Positions 27,159 to 35,622 of a DNA stretch of 64,000 nucleotides are shown piece by piece. A program made the translations under genes and the position numbers. The notes below the pieces were generated by a model, which did no database searches, was not told the DNA's origin, and saw nothing but the letters and a program-made list of their open reading frames with translations. The stretch is from Saccharolobus caldissimus. GTDB lineage: Archaea > Thermoproteota > Thermoprotei_A > Sulfolobales > Sulfolobaceae. Where the stretch lies: the NCBI RefSeq assembly GCF_020886315.1, contig NZ_AP025226.1, positions 1,142,001 through 1,206,000 of the forward strand, written 5' to 3'. The number at the start of each line of letters is the position of its first letter. Positions within the stretch are counted from its first letter, which is position 1.

Positions 27159-27431
27159 TCATATAGTGTATATTAGATTGCATACCATACACTTATATAA
27201 TCTCTTCTTCAACAATATAGCCCTAGTTGAACCACATCTAGGACATAGGGAAATTGCGACTCTTCCATTTATTACTTTCCCATCCGCAACTATTGTTCTA
27301 TCCTTATCGTGGCTTATCCTCTCCTTAAACTGTATTCTTTCTACTCCTTCCTCTTCATACCCGCATCTTATGCATACCATCTTGTTACCTTTAGCCTTCA
27401 TAACTGAATTGCATTTTGGACAGAATTTCAT
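27159..27431 (-). CDS. TFS paralogue (RPB9/TFIIS-like zinc ribbon protein) without the acidic cleavage tip
   Basis: 90 residues with two zinc ribbons: CPKC...CIRC at residues 4-23 and CPRC...CMVC at 63-82. Canonical archaeal TFS inserts Asp-Glu at the tip of the second ribbon into the RNA polymerase channel to stimulate transcript cleavage. Here the tip reads ILLKKRLYK, with basic residues and no DE pair, and the ribbon is shorter. This matches what is known of TFS4-type paralogues in Sulfolobus, which inhibit RNA polymerase. An RNA-polymerase-binding inhibitor is therefore the best guess. It ends the aromatic-gene cluster, 17 bases after the LigB-like gene, possibly sharing its transcript. 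Confidence 0.82.
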   Translation of the reverse strand: MKFCPKCNSVMKAKGNKMVCIRCGYEEEGVERIQFKERISHDKDRTIVADGKVINGRVAISLCPRCGSTRAILLKKRLYKCMVCNLIYTI

Positions 27432-27448
27432 TAATAGTTAATAGTTAT

Positions 27449-28219
27449 TTAATCATAAAAACCTATAGCTAACATGCTAACTCCAGCCCAAGGGACTTCG
27501 TATCCTAATATTTCGCCTTTCTTAGGCTTTAAGTAGCCTAGAAGCATGTATAAAGTATTTAGATCTCCCTCGGGCATGGCAGCTTCGTACTCTTTAGGGT
27601 ACAATTCTTTAATCCTTAAAATATCGTTAAAATTTCCGTTTTTTACAAGATCTATTAGTATCATATCGAATTTGCTTGGCTTAGGCTTTATCTTAAAGTA
27701 AAATAAATCTAGTCTATGAGTAGGAGAGCCAGTTGCTAAGAATATAGCATTTCTGTTTAACTTTTCAACAGCCCTTCTTATTATTTCCCCCACTTTATAA
27801 TGATCTTCAGGTGAGTTTTCAGTAATTGATATAGTTACAACTTTGGGCTTATCCTTAGGGAACATATAATATAATGGTATCCACGCTCCGTGATCTAATC
27901 CCCACTTGTCGTCCTCTTTAATAATGCCATTTGATAAATTAACTATCTCCTTAACTAGTTCAACGTCGTTTTCAGCGTCGTAACAATATCTATATAGCTC
28001 TTCCGGGAAGCCGTAATAATCCTGTATACATTCGAGCTTCTCAGTTTTTTCTATGTAATGTATTCCAGTCCAGCTTATAAAATGAGGACTAGAAACTATA
28101 ATCGTTTCTGGATTATATTTCTCTTTAATCTCCTTTCCTATTTCTTTAAGTAAGTCTTTCCACTTATTTTCTTCTATCAATATTGTAGGTGAACCGTGAG
28201 ATATGAAAAACCCAATCAT
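27449..28219 (-). CDS. LigB/DODA-type class III extradiol dioxygenase
   Basis: A 256-residue non-heme iron protein related to 4,5-DOPA dioxygenase (YgiD) and LigB. Conserved parts are FISHGSP near the N-terminus (metal His), [10 protein letters not shown] near 43, [15 protein letters not shown] near 107 and [10 protein letters not shown] near 164. These fit iron ligands and the acid/base histidines. It would open a catechol-type ring between carbons next to the hydroxyls. It follows HpaB by about 100 bases on the same strand, so a second ring-cleaving enzyme sits in the same pathway as the VOC-type dioxygenase. Confidence 0.87.
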   Translation of the reverse strand: MIGFFISHGSPTILIEENKWKDLLKEIGKEIKEKYNPETIIVSSPHFISWTGIHYIEKTEKLECIQDYYGFPEELYRYCYDAENDVELVKEIVNLSNGIIKEDDKWGLDHGAWIPLYYMFPKDKPKVVTISITENSPEDHYKVGEIIRRAVEKLNRNAIFLATGSPTHRLDLFYFKIKPKPSKFDMILIDLVKNGNFNDILRIKELYPKEYEAAMPEGDLNTLYMLLGYLKPKKGEILGYEVPWAGVSMLAIGFYD

Positions 28220-28323
28220 TCGCTTAATCCTTTTAACGCCTCTTAATAAAAAATTAAATTAACTTTAGGGAACTAGTTTTGTGTGGAGAAGATCTATAAT
28301 ATATATAATTATTATGGGAAATG

Positions 28324-29799
28324 TTACGCTTTAGGATTAGGCATCTGATCTAATATCTCCCTAACTAACTTTACGAATTCATGCTTTCTATCTCTGAATA
28401 CTTCAGTATAAGTCTGAGCCCATCTTATAGTTGGATCTCCCCTACTGAATCTATCATACTGTTCGTATCTCATCCCAGACTCTGAGCCTATAACATCCCA
28501 CAATAAGTTAAATAATTTAACTCTTTCTAATGCATTAAGACCCTTCATTGCCATGTACTTGTCTAAGAGTTTTCTCTCTTCAGGGTTTTCGAAGTCTTTT
28601 ATTCCTGCTGGAATCGGTATAGAAGATCCTGCACTAATTAATCTCAGAATTTCGTTAGCTCTAGGTACTGCTTTCATGTTAAAGTGGCTAGCAGCTATTG
28701 ATATGTAAGGATCTGGTCTCGTAATATTTGGTAATTCTTCTGCTTTCTCTACAGAGGCATATAAAGCTGCCTCGTTTAACGCTACGTAGATTAATATTTC
28801 ACCTATTTTTTCTTGAACGTTTATGAATCCGCTAATTCCTGCAGCTTCTGCTATTGAAATTGCTAGTCCGGCTAAGAATTTTAATCTACTATAGTGTTGG
28901 ATTACGAAGTGCCAGTTAAACCAACCCCTTAAATTTACTGTATGCCACATTAAGTCCTCTATTAAATCTGGTTTTTTATAGAATATTATTCTATCCCAAG
29001 GTACTAATACATTATCAAGAACTAATATCGCATCGCTTTCTTCGAACCTTGATGAAATTGGGTATTCAAATTCCCCTCCTTCTCTAGGCTGAAATCCTCT
29101 TCTAGCTAAGAACTTCACTCCTTTAGTAGTAGTAGGAATTGAGAAATATATTGCATATCTGGGATCTGAGTCTCTCCTTATGTTTGGTAAGTACCATAAC
29201 ATTTCAGCATAAGGGCCTGCAGTAGAAATCATAGCAGCACCCCTAACTATTACTCCCTCTGGTCTTTCCTCAACTATTCCTATTTGAATGTAGGGATCTT
29301 CCCATTGTGATGGTGGTCTTGATCTGTCATACATCGGGGCTACAATAGCGTGAGTGTAGAATAAGTCTTTTCTAGTAGCCTCTTTATAGATTTCTATTGC
29401 GTTTTCCATCATTTTAGAGCCGAAGTGCTTTCCAAAATAATCTTCAGCATGAGCGTAAAAAACCGTTGTCCATACGTTTAAGTAATCTGGACTTCTGCCA
29501 AAGAACCCTCTATAGAAGTCATATATTTTTGTTAATCCGTCCCTTAATTTAGCCAGATCCCTCTTATTTCTAGGCCTTAAAAAGCTTATACTTGTCTCTT
29601 CACCGACATCGGGATTATAAACCCTTAAATATTCCTTATATTGCTCTTCCCAATGAAGATCGTAATACTTAGCTACAGTTGATATTGGTATTTTGAATGC
29701 AGGATGTTCTGTTATGTCCTTAACTATCTCTCCTTCATAGAAAACTACTGGATGGTTTTCCTTTATGCTTTTTATGTAATCTATTCCCTTTCTTATCAT
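28324..29799 (-). CDS. hpaB: 4-hydroxyphenylacetate 3-monooxygenase, oxygenase component (HpaB-like)
   Basis: A 491-residue FADH2-using monooxygenase of the HpaB/PvcC family. It would add a hydroxyl next to the phenolic one, giving a catechol. Family motifs are visible: [19 protein letters not shown] near 122, [14 protein letters not shown] near 145 and [17 protein letters not shown] near 185, with the flavin-contacting acyl-CoA-dehydrogenase-like helical domain from 290 on. It needs reduced flavin from a reductase, encoded in the same cluster at 32814-33281. It is 6 bases from the dioxygenase gene upstream, so both are one transcript. The exact phenolic substrate is uncertain. Confidence 0.92.
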   Translation of the reverse strand: MIRKGIDYIKSIKENHPVVFYEGEIVKDITEHPAFKIPISTVAKYYDLHWEEQYKEYLRVYNPDVGEETSISFLRPRNKRDLAKLRDGLTKIYDFYRGFFGRSPDYLNVWTTVFYAHAEDYFGKHFGSKMMENAIEIYKEATRKDLFYTHAIVAPMYDRSRPPSQWEDPYIQIGIVEERPEGVIVRGAAMISTAGPYAEMLWYLPNIRRDSDPRYAIYFSIPTTTKGVKFLARRGFQPREGGEFEYPISSRFEESDAILVLDNVLVPWDRIIFYKKPDLIEDLMWHTVNLRGWFNWHFVIQHYSRLKFLAGLAISIAEAAGISGFINVQEKIGEILIYVALNEAALYASVEKAEELPNITRPDPYISIAASHFNMKAVPRANEILRLISAGSSIPIPAGIKDFENPEERKLLDKYMAMKGLNALERVKLFNLLWDVIGSESGMRYEQYDRFSRGDPTIRWAQTYTEVFRDRKHEFVKLVREILDQMPNPKA

Positions 29800-29805
29800 T
29801 AGGAC

Positions 29806-30747
29806 TCACCACTTTAATTTACCCGTGGAGATGTCTTCCACGGGAACCCATTCTTCAAGCCAAGATTGTGGGATTGGCCTTCCCCAGAAATCGCTTCTAT
29901 ATCTAAACTGATCATAAGTCCAAATTATTGGTTTCCATTTATCTGGGTCCAATACTACGTAATCATTTGTGAAAAATTCTATCCTATTCTTGTCAAAATC
30001 CCTTAAATAAATATAATATCCTTCAGTGGCTCCATGCCTACCTGGACCTCTCTCAATACTATCCCATAATCCGACAGATGCCATTATATCTGCTGCTCTA
30101 ATTACATCTTTCACGTCATGTACGTAATATGTCTGGTGATGATATCCGGGATAATTTCTATTACTTTTGGCTATTGCAATTTCGTGAGAATCTCCACGTT
30201 TAGTGAGCCAGATTACACTCCTATTCCCATCCTTATCTAAATAGGTTTCAGTCACATAATATCCAAAATAATTCTTTAAAAATTCAGTTTCCTTTTCTAA
30301 ATCATTTACAATATAATTAACATGAGCTAACCTAACTGGGCTTACTCCCCTATGCTTATAGAATGCTAATCTCAAATCGCCTACATATTCCATATCATAG
30401 TAAAGGAAAATTGGTATTCCTTGAGGAGTTTCGAACAATAACCCTTCATTCACAGCCTTTTCCCTAAACTTAACAATTTTTAACCCTAATTGCTTTAATT
30501 CCTCTTCTGCTTTATCTAACTCCTTTTCATTAGCTACTCTAAAACCTATATATGATAAGCCAGGTGAATTAGCCTTTTTTAATATTAAACTATGATGTTG
30601 TCCCTCTTCTATTCCCCTTAAATAGATGTAATCCCCATCCCTTTCAGTCTCGACTAGGCCTAGTAGGTCAACATAAAAATACTTAGCCTTGTCTAAGTCA
30701 GTAACCCTTATACATACGTGTGATAAGCGAAGAACGTTTATCATCAA
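29806..30747 (-). CDS. Type I (VOC-fold) extradiol ring-cleavage dioxygenase, catechol/homoprotocatechuate 2,3-dioxygenase type
   Basis: 313 residues with two vicinal-oxygen-chelate halves. The N-terminal half starts [20 protein letters not shown] and the C-terminal half starts [14 protein letters not shown]. The Fe(II) triad is visible as His in LAHVNYI, His in [10 protein letters not shown] and Glu in NRIEFFTND. It opens catechols made by the HpaB-like monooxygenase encoded directly downstream. The upstream flank carries a duplicated end of the flavin reductase gene, so the ancestral order was reductase-dioxygenase-monooxygenase. Confidence 0.92.
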   Translation of the reverse strand: MMINVLRLSHVCIRVTDLDKAKYFYVDLLGLVETERDGDYIYLRGIEEGQHHSLILKKANSPGLSYIGFRVANEKELDKAEEELKQLGLKIVKFREKAVNEGLLFETPQGIPIFLYYDMEYVGDLRLAFYKHRGVSPVRLAHVNYIVNDLEKETEFLKNYFGYYVTETYLDKDGNRSVIWLTKRGDSHEIAIAKSNRNYPGYHHQTYYVHDVKDVIRAADIMASVGLWDSIERGPGRHGATEGYYIYLRDFDKNRIEFFTNDYVVLDPDKWKPIIWTYDQFRYRSDFWGRPIPQSWLEEWVPVEDISTGKLKW

Positions 30748-30765
30748 TACTATTTAGCTCAAAAG

Positions 30766-30838
30766 GTAAATTAGTTCTTCATTAAACTTATTAAAGATTA
30801 CTTACGTAACTTATAATATCCTCTATTGTAATAGACTA
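30766..30838 (-). pseudogene. Duplicated 3' end of the flavin reductase gene
   Basis: The segment repeats 32781-32854 with one single-base gap and otherwise no difference. It encodes the last 12 codons (VYYNRGYYKLRK) and stop of the flavin reductase, plus its 3' flank, and leads straight into the dioxygenase promoter region. It marks the left edge of a roughly 2-kb insertion. Confidence 0.88.
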
Positions 30839-30848
30839 GCATGCTTAG

Positions 30849-30925
30849 CCAACAGCTCCCCATTACTAACGCTAGATTTAACTCTCTTTTACCCCGTTGT
30901 AGCTATTATGAAAAAGACTATAAAA
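30849..30925. repeat. 77-base dispersed repeat, copy 1 (copy 2 at 32333-32410)
   Basis: Shares AGCTCCCCATTACTAAC, CTAGATTTA, CCCCGTT and AGACTATA blocks with 32333-32410 in the same orientation. It begins about 10 bases after the duplicated reductase end. The two copies lie near the two edges of the inserted segment. Nothing coding is clear. Confidence 0.6.
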
Positions 30926-31114
30926 TTACTGAGAACAAGAGATCATTACGTACAGCGCATTAGAGAAGCTAGTATTCAGAATTTAAGTTAATATATTTAT
31001 AAACTTGAAAATTGGTATATAGGAATTTACAACTGATTGTGATATTATTTCTACATCTTAGCCTCATCTAATAAAGCTTTTAAGCTTTTTCGTTTATATA
31101 TTACATGAGCCTCT

Positions 31115-31195
31115 GAGCTCCGGTGTAATACCGGGGCAGATGATGGGGAAGACCCTTGAGCTCCGGTGTAATACCGGGGCAGATGATGGGGAAGA
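31115..31195 (+). repeat. Tandem 43-base GC-rich repeat with hairpins (two copies)
   Basis: Two units start at 31115 and 31158, identical over 38 bases (GAGCTCCGGTGTAATACCGG, then GGCAGATGATGGGGAAGA). Each contains a perfect hairpin CCGGT-GTAAT-ACCGG. The GATGATGG and CTGA/TTGA sequences around them resemble C and D boxes but the spacing is too short for a standard guide RNA. A GC-rich island of this kind in AT-rich spacer suggests an RNA or a protein-binding array. Confidence 0.6.
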
Positions 31196-31431
31196 TAATA
31201 TGATTGTGTTTGATTTAGAGACGTAAATAAGTAGATCAGAGAAAAACTCATAGCAAACGCATAAATTATCATACTTATAGTATTTGATAATTTATTAATA
31301 TATAAGTCTAAAAAATTATATAGTTTGTCTAAAGAATGTCTATGTTCAGTTTTTAGTTCTAAGATGATATTGTACTTATAGTAAAAAATTTTAGTCTTAT
31401 CTTTATTTTGTCATTAACTTTTTAGCCAACC

Positions 31432-32124
31432 TTGTTATTCTCACTATCGTTGCGTATAATCTTTATAGATGAGCGGATTGATAGTAACACTCTCATAGGC
31501 GGTGTTTACTTCGACCTTGAGAAATTAGGAGTAATAATAGATTGTATTAATAACGCATGGGATAAAATTGGTAAAGAATGGGAATTCCATTATCAGAAAG
31601 ATAAGAAGATTAGCGCAAAGGGGACCACAATAGCTAATATATTTGCAAATAGTTTACGTAAATATATAGATAAGCAAAACACTATAGTAATTTCTTATAA
31701 GGATTATAAATTAGAGAATTACAGTGACGAATTTTATCCTGCAGTTATTTTTAACCTTTATTCATTACCCGTATTTCTCACAAATTCGGATGTAGCACTA
31801 ATAGATCCGAATCCTCAAGTAAAGGTAATTAGGCCGATAATAAAGAAGCTATCATATCCCCAGATATTTTATGATGTAGATACTCTTATAAATAAGCTAG
31901 ATAGAGATACAAAGAGGCAAGTATTTAATATAGTTCGAGATTATATTAGAAGGGAAAAAGGAATAGCAATAAATGTTTTAGAGAGAGAATGGAAATTAAA
32001 GCCAGAAGAAACTATAAGGAGTATTATGAAATGGGGATTATGGTGTGCTGATTACATTGTTTCTTTTAGCGAAATTAGTAAGAGGGTTATTGATCAGTTT
32101 GGTAGACCTCTGAATATGAGTTGA
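31432..32124 (+). CDS. Unknown 230-residue protein inside the 2-kb insertion
   Basis: No family is recognised. The protein is soluble, alpha/beta, with strands such as TIVISYKDYKLE, DVALIDPNPQVKVIRPI and an Arg/Lys-rich C-terminal half (DRDTKRQVFNIVRDYIRREK) ending in a possible small helical domain. The first residues MLFSLSLRIIFIDERIDS may include a start further in (ATG is absent nearby, TTG/ATT codons are available). It is the only gene between the two direct repeats and therefore probably the cargo of the inserted segment. Confidence 0.6.
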   Translation: MLFSLSLRIIFIDERIDSNTLIGGVYFDLEKLGVIIDCINNAWDKIGKEWEFHYQKDKKISAKGTTIANIFANSLRKYIDKQNTIVISYKDYKLENYSDEFYPAVIFNLYSLPVFLTNSDVALIDPNPQVKVIRPIIKKLSYPQIFYDVDTLINKLDRDTKRQVFNIVRDYIRREKGIAINVLEREWKLKPEETIRSIMKWGLWCADYIVSFSEISKRVIDQFGRPLNMS

Positions 32125-32780
32125 TCATCAATAATGTGATAAAGGATTTAGACTTGATTAGATTTTAAGCATGTTAACTACTTAAAATAATTTTTAGTAA
32201 ATTGGGGATCGCTAGAATGTAGAGTAATGAAGACAATTAGTCATGAATCTATAGTTTAATTTTAATAGTTTTTTCTAATGTATATTGAAGTTGTTGGGTT
32301 TAAAGCTAGCTAATATCCTAGACACGTTCAGTCCAATAGCTCCCCATTACTAACACTAGATTTATCTATTTCAGTCCCCGTTATAGCTACTACGGAAAAA
32401 AGACTATAGAACGAGCATGTACTGATAGAGGAATCCTTACACTTAATCATGGCTAATCATATTCATACAACTCACATAGTGCTGTAACTCAGTTACTAAA
32501 AAATACTAATCAACGTAATTCTATATATAGAATTCATACCCTTGCTTATCATCTTGTACACCTAATATACTTAAGGTTAAAATTTATATCTAAATGCTAA
32601 ATGACAGCACTATAATTATATTCAGTATTTTTATTAAAATAGAATTTATAATTAAATATTAACATTATTAGTATTTTCTCAATTATTATAATATATAATA
32701 AATAAAATTCTATAAAAATTGAAATATAAATAGGCAAAATTAGTTGATTTTAAATAATAACATCTTTTATTGGCTTAAAA
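32125..32780. other. Intergenic part of the insertion
   Basis: AT-rich except for the dispersed repeat at 32333-32410. No further gene is recognised. The direct repeat with the reductase end begins at 32781. Confidence 0.5.
32333..32410. repeat. Dispersed repeat, copy 2
   Basis: Matches 30849-30925 in the same orientation with scattered substitutions. Its location near the right edge of the insertion mirrors copy 1 near the left edge, so the pair may be part of the inserted unit's ends. Confidence 0.55.
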
Positions 32781-32813
32781 GTAAATTAGTTCTTCATTAA
32801 ACTTAATTAAAGA

Positions 32814-33281
32814 TTACTTACGTAACTTATAATATCCTCTATTGTAATAGACTATGGGTTCAAAGTTATCTCTCATAAATTTTCCATTAACTACCTCACC
32901 TACTATTATGCTATGATCCCCTATATCATAAGCAGCGTATTTTTTAGCTTCAATATATGCATAACTATCCAATAAAATTGGAGAACCGTTTATTCCTTCA
33001 ATGAACTTAACCTCCCTAAATCTTTCCTTTATTGGCTTAAAAGCAAATATGTCAAATAACTTTTCATCATCAATAAAATTTACCACAAATCCCTTACTCT
33101 CTTTAAAAGGTATATCATTTCCCTTAGTCTTATCAGCGGAAAACATTACTAGTGGTGGATTTAGCGAAAGGGAGTTGAAAGTATTTACTGTCATCCCTAC
33201 TAGATTATCACTCCATTTAGTAGTTATTACTACCACTCCCAAAGGGAATGATCTCATAATACTTCTTATTAACTCGCTCAT
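32814..33281 (-). CDS. Flavin reductase (HpaC-like), partner of HpaB
   Basis: 155 residues of the FMN-binding split-barrel flavin reductase family. Seen are FPLGVVVITTKW, a substrate/flavin loop VNTFNSLSLNPPLVMFSADK and GDHSIIVGEVVNGKF near the end, the usual order in HpaC-type reductases. It reduces FMN or FAD with NAD(P)H and supplies the free reduced flavin to the HpaB-like monooxygenase. It lies 83 bases downstream of the MFS gene on the same strand. Its final 12 codons are duplicated 2 kb away next to the dioxygenase gene, showing that the operon was interrupted after it was formed. The gene itself is intact. Confidence 0.88.
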   Translation of the reverse strand: MSELIRSIMRSFPLGVVVITTKWSDNLVGMTVNTFNSLSLNPPLVMFSADKTKGNDIPFKESKGFVVNFIDDEKLFDIFAFKPIKERFREVKFIEGINGSPILLDSYAYIEAKKYAAYDIGDHSIIVGEVVNGKFMRDNFEPIVYYNRGYYKLRK

Positions 33282-33364
33282 ATGAGTATATACTTAAGGA
33301 AATTATTTAAGTTTTACATTAAACCAAATTCATGATGGGAGAGATAAAAACAACTAAAAAATCT

Positions 33365-34846
33365 TTAAGGAGATATTTCATCTAATCTCCTATTAGCAGT
33401 CTTATGTCCTATAGATATTGCGATAATGGTGGATATTACTTGGAATAGTGCTATTAGTAAAAACACTTCTGCAGCTAAACCTTTAGTAACTCCAGCACTA
33501 AGTAAGGAACTAATAAATGATGCTACTGCAATGGTTCCTATACCACCTCCTATATGTCCTACACCATCACATAATGCAAAACCAGTAGCCCTAGCCCTAG
33601 TAGGAAAACTCTCGGCAGTCCATGCATATGAAATAGGAACCCATAGATTAAAACCGTAAAATAGCACTATAGAGCCTATAAATGATAAGCCTATGTTAGT
33701 GCCTGCTAGTGCAATCCCTAAACCTCCAAGAATCGTGAAAATAACGGATATTATGGTCCAAATTTTCCTCTCTAGTCTATCGCCAGTTAAGAATGTTGTA
33801 ATTGGAACTAAGATAAATCCTATTACGCCAATTGCAGCTATCATACCGGCTTCTGGCGGAGGATATCCTAAAGATGCCAAAATCGATGTTAATCCTGCAG
33901 CTAATGAGTAAATAGTCATATATCCGAAGAACCATACAAGCAATAATATTATAAATCGCTTAATATAGCTATAATTACTAAAAATTACCTTTATTGCATT
34001 TATATACGAATGTTTTTCAATAATGTAAGGTGGGATAACTTTAGGTAAGGGGGGTAATTCCTTAAGTTTTTTCATCGCTCTACTTTCCATTAGTTTAACT
34101 ATTTGCTCAGCTTCACTTATCCTTCCCTTAGATATTAACCATCTAGGTGATTCAGGTAAACTAAACCTTAATAATAATCCTATTAAGGCTAATAGAGCAC
34201 CTATTCCATACATTACTCTCCAACCGTTAACAGCGAAAAATCCACTTCCTCCTAACGCTACTGGCAATCCTAAAGGAAATGGTGCTGGAGGAGTTGTAAG
34301 TAGTAGTCCTAACCATATTCCTAATGCAGCTCCTAACGTTGAAAATAGGAATACTAAGCTTGTATATTTTGCTCTTCCGTTTGTAGGAGCAACCTCTCCT
34401 ATATAAGTATTTACTATAGCTAAATCAGCCCCAACTCCAATACCAGTTATTGTTCTTGCTATTAAGAAGTTTATATAGTCGTTTGCAAAAGCGTTATATA
34501 AGCTGCCTAAACCAGTTATTAACATTGTTATCATTAACATTCTCCTTCTTCCTATAAGGTCAGATACAGGTGACAATATTAATGAGCCTATTATGTATCC
34601 TATTAGATTTAATAAGACTACGGGACCTAACAGTATTGGAATTTGAGGAGAAGATGGACTACTTACGTGAAATATTGTTAGGGCTGTTTGTATAAATGAC
34701 ACATTTATATCGAAAATGTCATAAAATGTAAATAGGAAACCTATTCCTAATATTCCTATAAATATATATGATAAACCCCATATTGGAATCCTATCCATTC
34801 TGGCTATAATTTCTCCAGCTTTCAATTCAGTTTTCTCTGTCATCAA
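33365..34846 (-). CDS. MFS transporter (sugar/organic acid:proton symporter type) of the aromatic cluster
   Basis: 493 residues with 12 membrane segments. The loop 2-3 signature SPVSDLIGRRRM is near residue 90, its counterpart TGDRLERKIW near 345, and PESPRWLISKGR near 230 is the hallmark of the sugar-porter/aromatic-acid group. The long cytoplasmic loop (235-280) is typical. The gene is the promoter-proximal member of the minus-strand aromatic cluster, so import of the aromatic substrate is the likely role; sugar import is the alternative. A perfect palindrome lies about 35 bases upstream. Confidence 0.87.
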   Translation of the reverse strand: MMTEKTELKAGEIIARMDRIPIWGLSYIFIGILGIGFLFTFYDIFDINVSFIQTALTIFHVSSPSSPQIPILLGPVVLLNLIGYIIGSLILSPVSDLIGRRRMLMITMLITGLGSLYNAFANDYINFLIARTITGIGVGADLAIVNTYIGEVAPTNGRAKYTSLVFLFSTLGAALGIWLGLLLTTPPAPFPLGLPVALGGSGFFAVNGWRVMYGIGALLALIGLLLRFSLPESPRWLISKGRISEAEQIVKLMESRAMKKLKELPPLPKVIPPYIIEKHSYINAIKVIFSNYSYIKRFIILLLVWFFGYMTIYSLAAGLTSILASLGYPPPEAGMIAAIGVIGFILVPITTFLTGDRLERKIWTIISVIFTILGGLGIALAGTNIGLSFIGSIVLFYGFNLWVPISYAWTAESFPTRARATGFALCDGVGHIGGGIGTIAVASFISSLLSAGVTKGLAAEVFLLIALFQVISTIIAISIGHKTANRRLDEISP

Positions 34847-34880
34847 CTTTTATAAATTTACATAAGGAATTAATGTTCGA

Positions 34881-34898
34881 TATTAAACCGGTTTAATA
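34881..34898. promoter_or_regulatory. Perfect 18-bp palindrome in the divergent MFS/regulator promoter
   Basis: TATTAAACC-GGTTTAATA is a perfect inverted repeat between the MFS gene and the HTH regulator gene. It is 35 bases from the MFS start, where the TATA/start region would lie. This is a strong operator candidate. The adjacent bacterio-opsin-activator-type regulator (35002-35622) or a TetR/MarR protein elsewhere may bind it. Confidence 0.65.
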
Positions 34899-35001
34899 TA
34901 ATATCAATCATATATAAGGTAGATATTATTATATATATGTTAGATTACTCAATTGGGAATACTAGGAATATTTATAATCTTTTAATAGTACAATATTAAC
35001 G

Positions 35002-35622
35002 ATGTTAAAAAGAGTAGACCTTTTAATTAGTCATGAAGACTGTTGGACTTCCAATATGCCTTATATAGCTTATACGATTAACTTAGAAGTATATCCTCAT
35101 AAAGATTATTTAAGGAGTAGGATTTTAATTGATTCTTCTGACAAAAATATAACAAAATTGATGAAATCTCATAGGAGCATAATTAAAATTGTAAGCATCG
35201 ATAGATTTAAAGGAGGGACTTACGTAGACTTTTTAAATACGTATAGGGGTTCAATAGCTGGATTACTTTATGATAGAGAGGTTTTAATATTAGGCAATAT
35301 TATAGAAAACGAGATGGAAAAGTGGTCATTTGTAACCTCAAATAAGAACATAAAAGAGATAGTTAATGAGGCTAAAAACTTAGGTAAAGTGGTTGACGTC
35401 AAAGTTACTGACTATGATCCTATGCTTTATCCAGGTTTAACAGATATTGAGAAAAAGGTAATATTAATGGCATATAATCACGGCTATTTAGACTATCCAA
35501 GAAGGATAACCGCTGACGAATTAGCTGAGCTAATGAAAATGAGTAAGGTTACGTTCCTATATCATTTAAGGAATGCTCAAAAGAAATTAATAAGATTTTC
35601 AATAAAAAATATATTAACTTAA
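35002..35622 (+). CDS. Transcriptional regulator with bacterio-opsin-activator-type HTH
   Basis: 206 residues. The C-terminal 60 residues match the HTH_10 (Bat-type) domain: [20 protein letters not shown] followed by [20 protein letters not shown] and [12 protein letters not shown]. The N-terminal 140 residues form a probable ligand-sensing domain. Family members often control aromatic or redox genes next to them. It is divergent from the MFS importer and near the acyl-CoA synthetase, so it is the most likely regulator of the island. It overlaps the end of the opposite-strand gene by 9 bases. Confidence 0.87.
   Translation: MLKRVDLLISHEDCWTSNMPYIAYTINLEVYPHKDYLRSRILIDSSDKNITKLMKSHRSIIKIVSIDRFKGGTYVDFLNTYRGSIAGLLYDREVLILGNIIENEMEKWSFVTSNKNIKEIVNEAKNLGKVVDVKVTDYDPMLYPGLTDIEKKVILMAYNHGYLDYPRRITADELAELMKMSKVTFLYHLRNAQKKLIRFSIKNILT

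Noticed and set aside
31051-31272. 73-codon minus-strand frame over the tandem hairpin repeat
   Set aside because: It runs through both GC-rich repeat units, its middle is Ser/Pro/His-rich repeat translation and there is no family or coupling; the repeat explains the openness.
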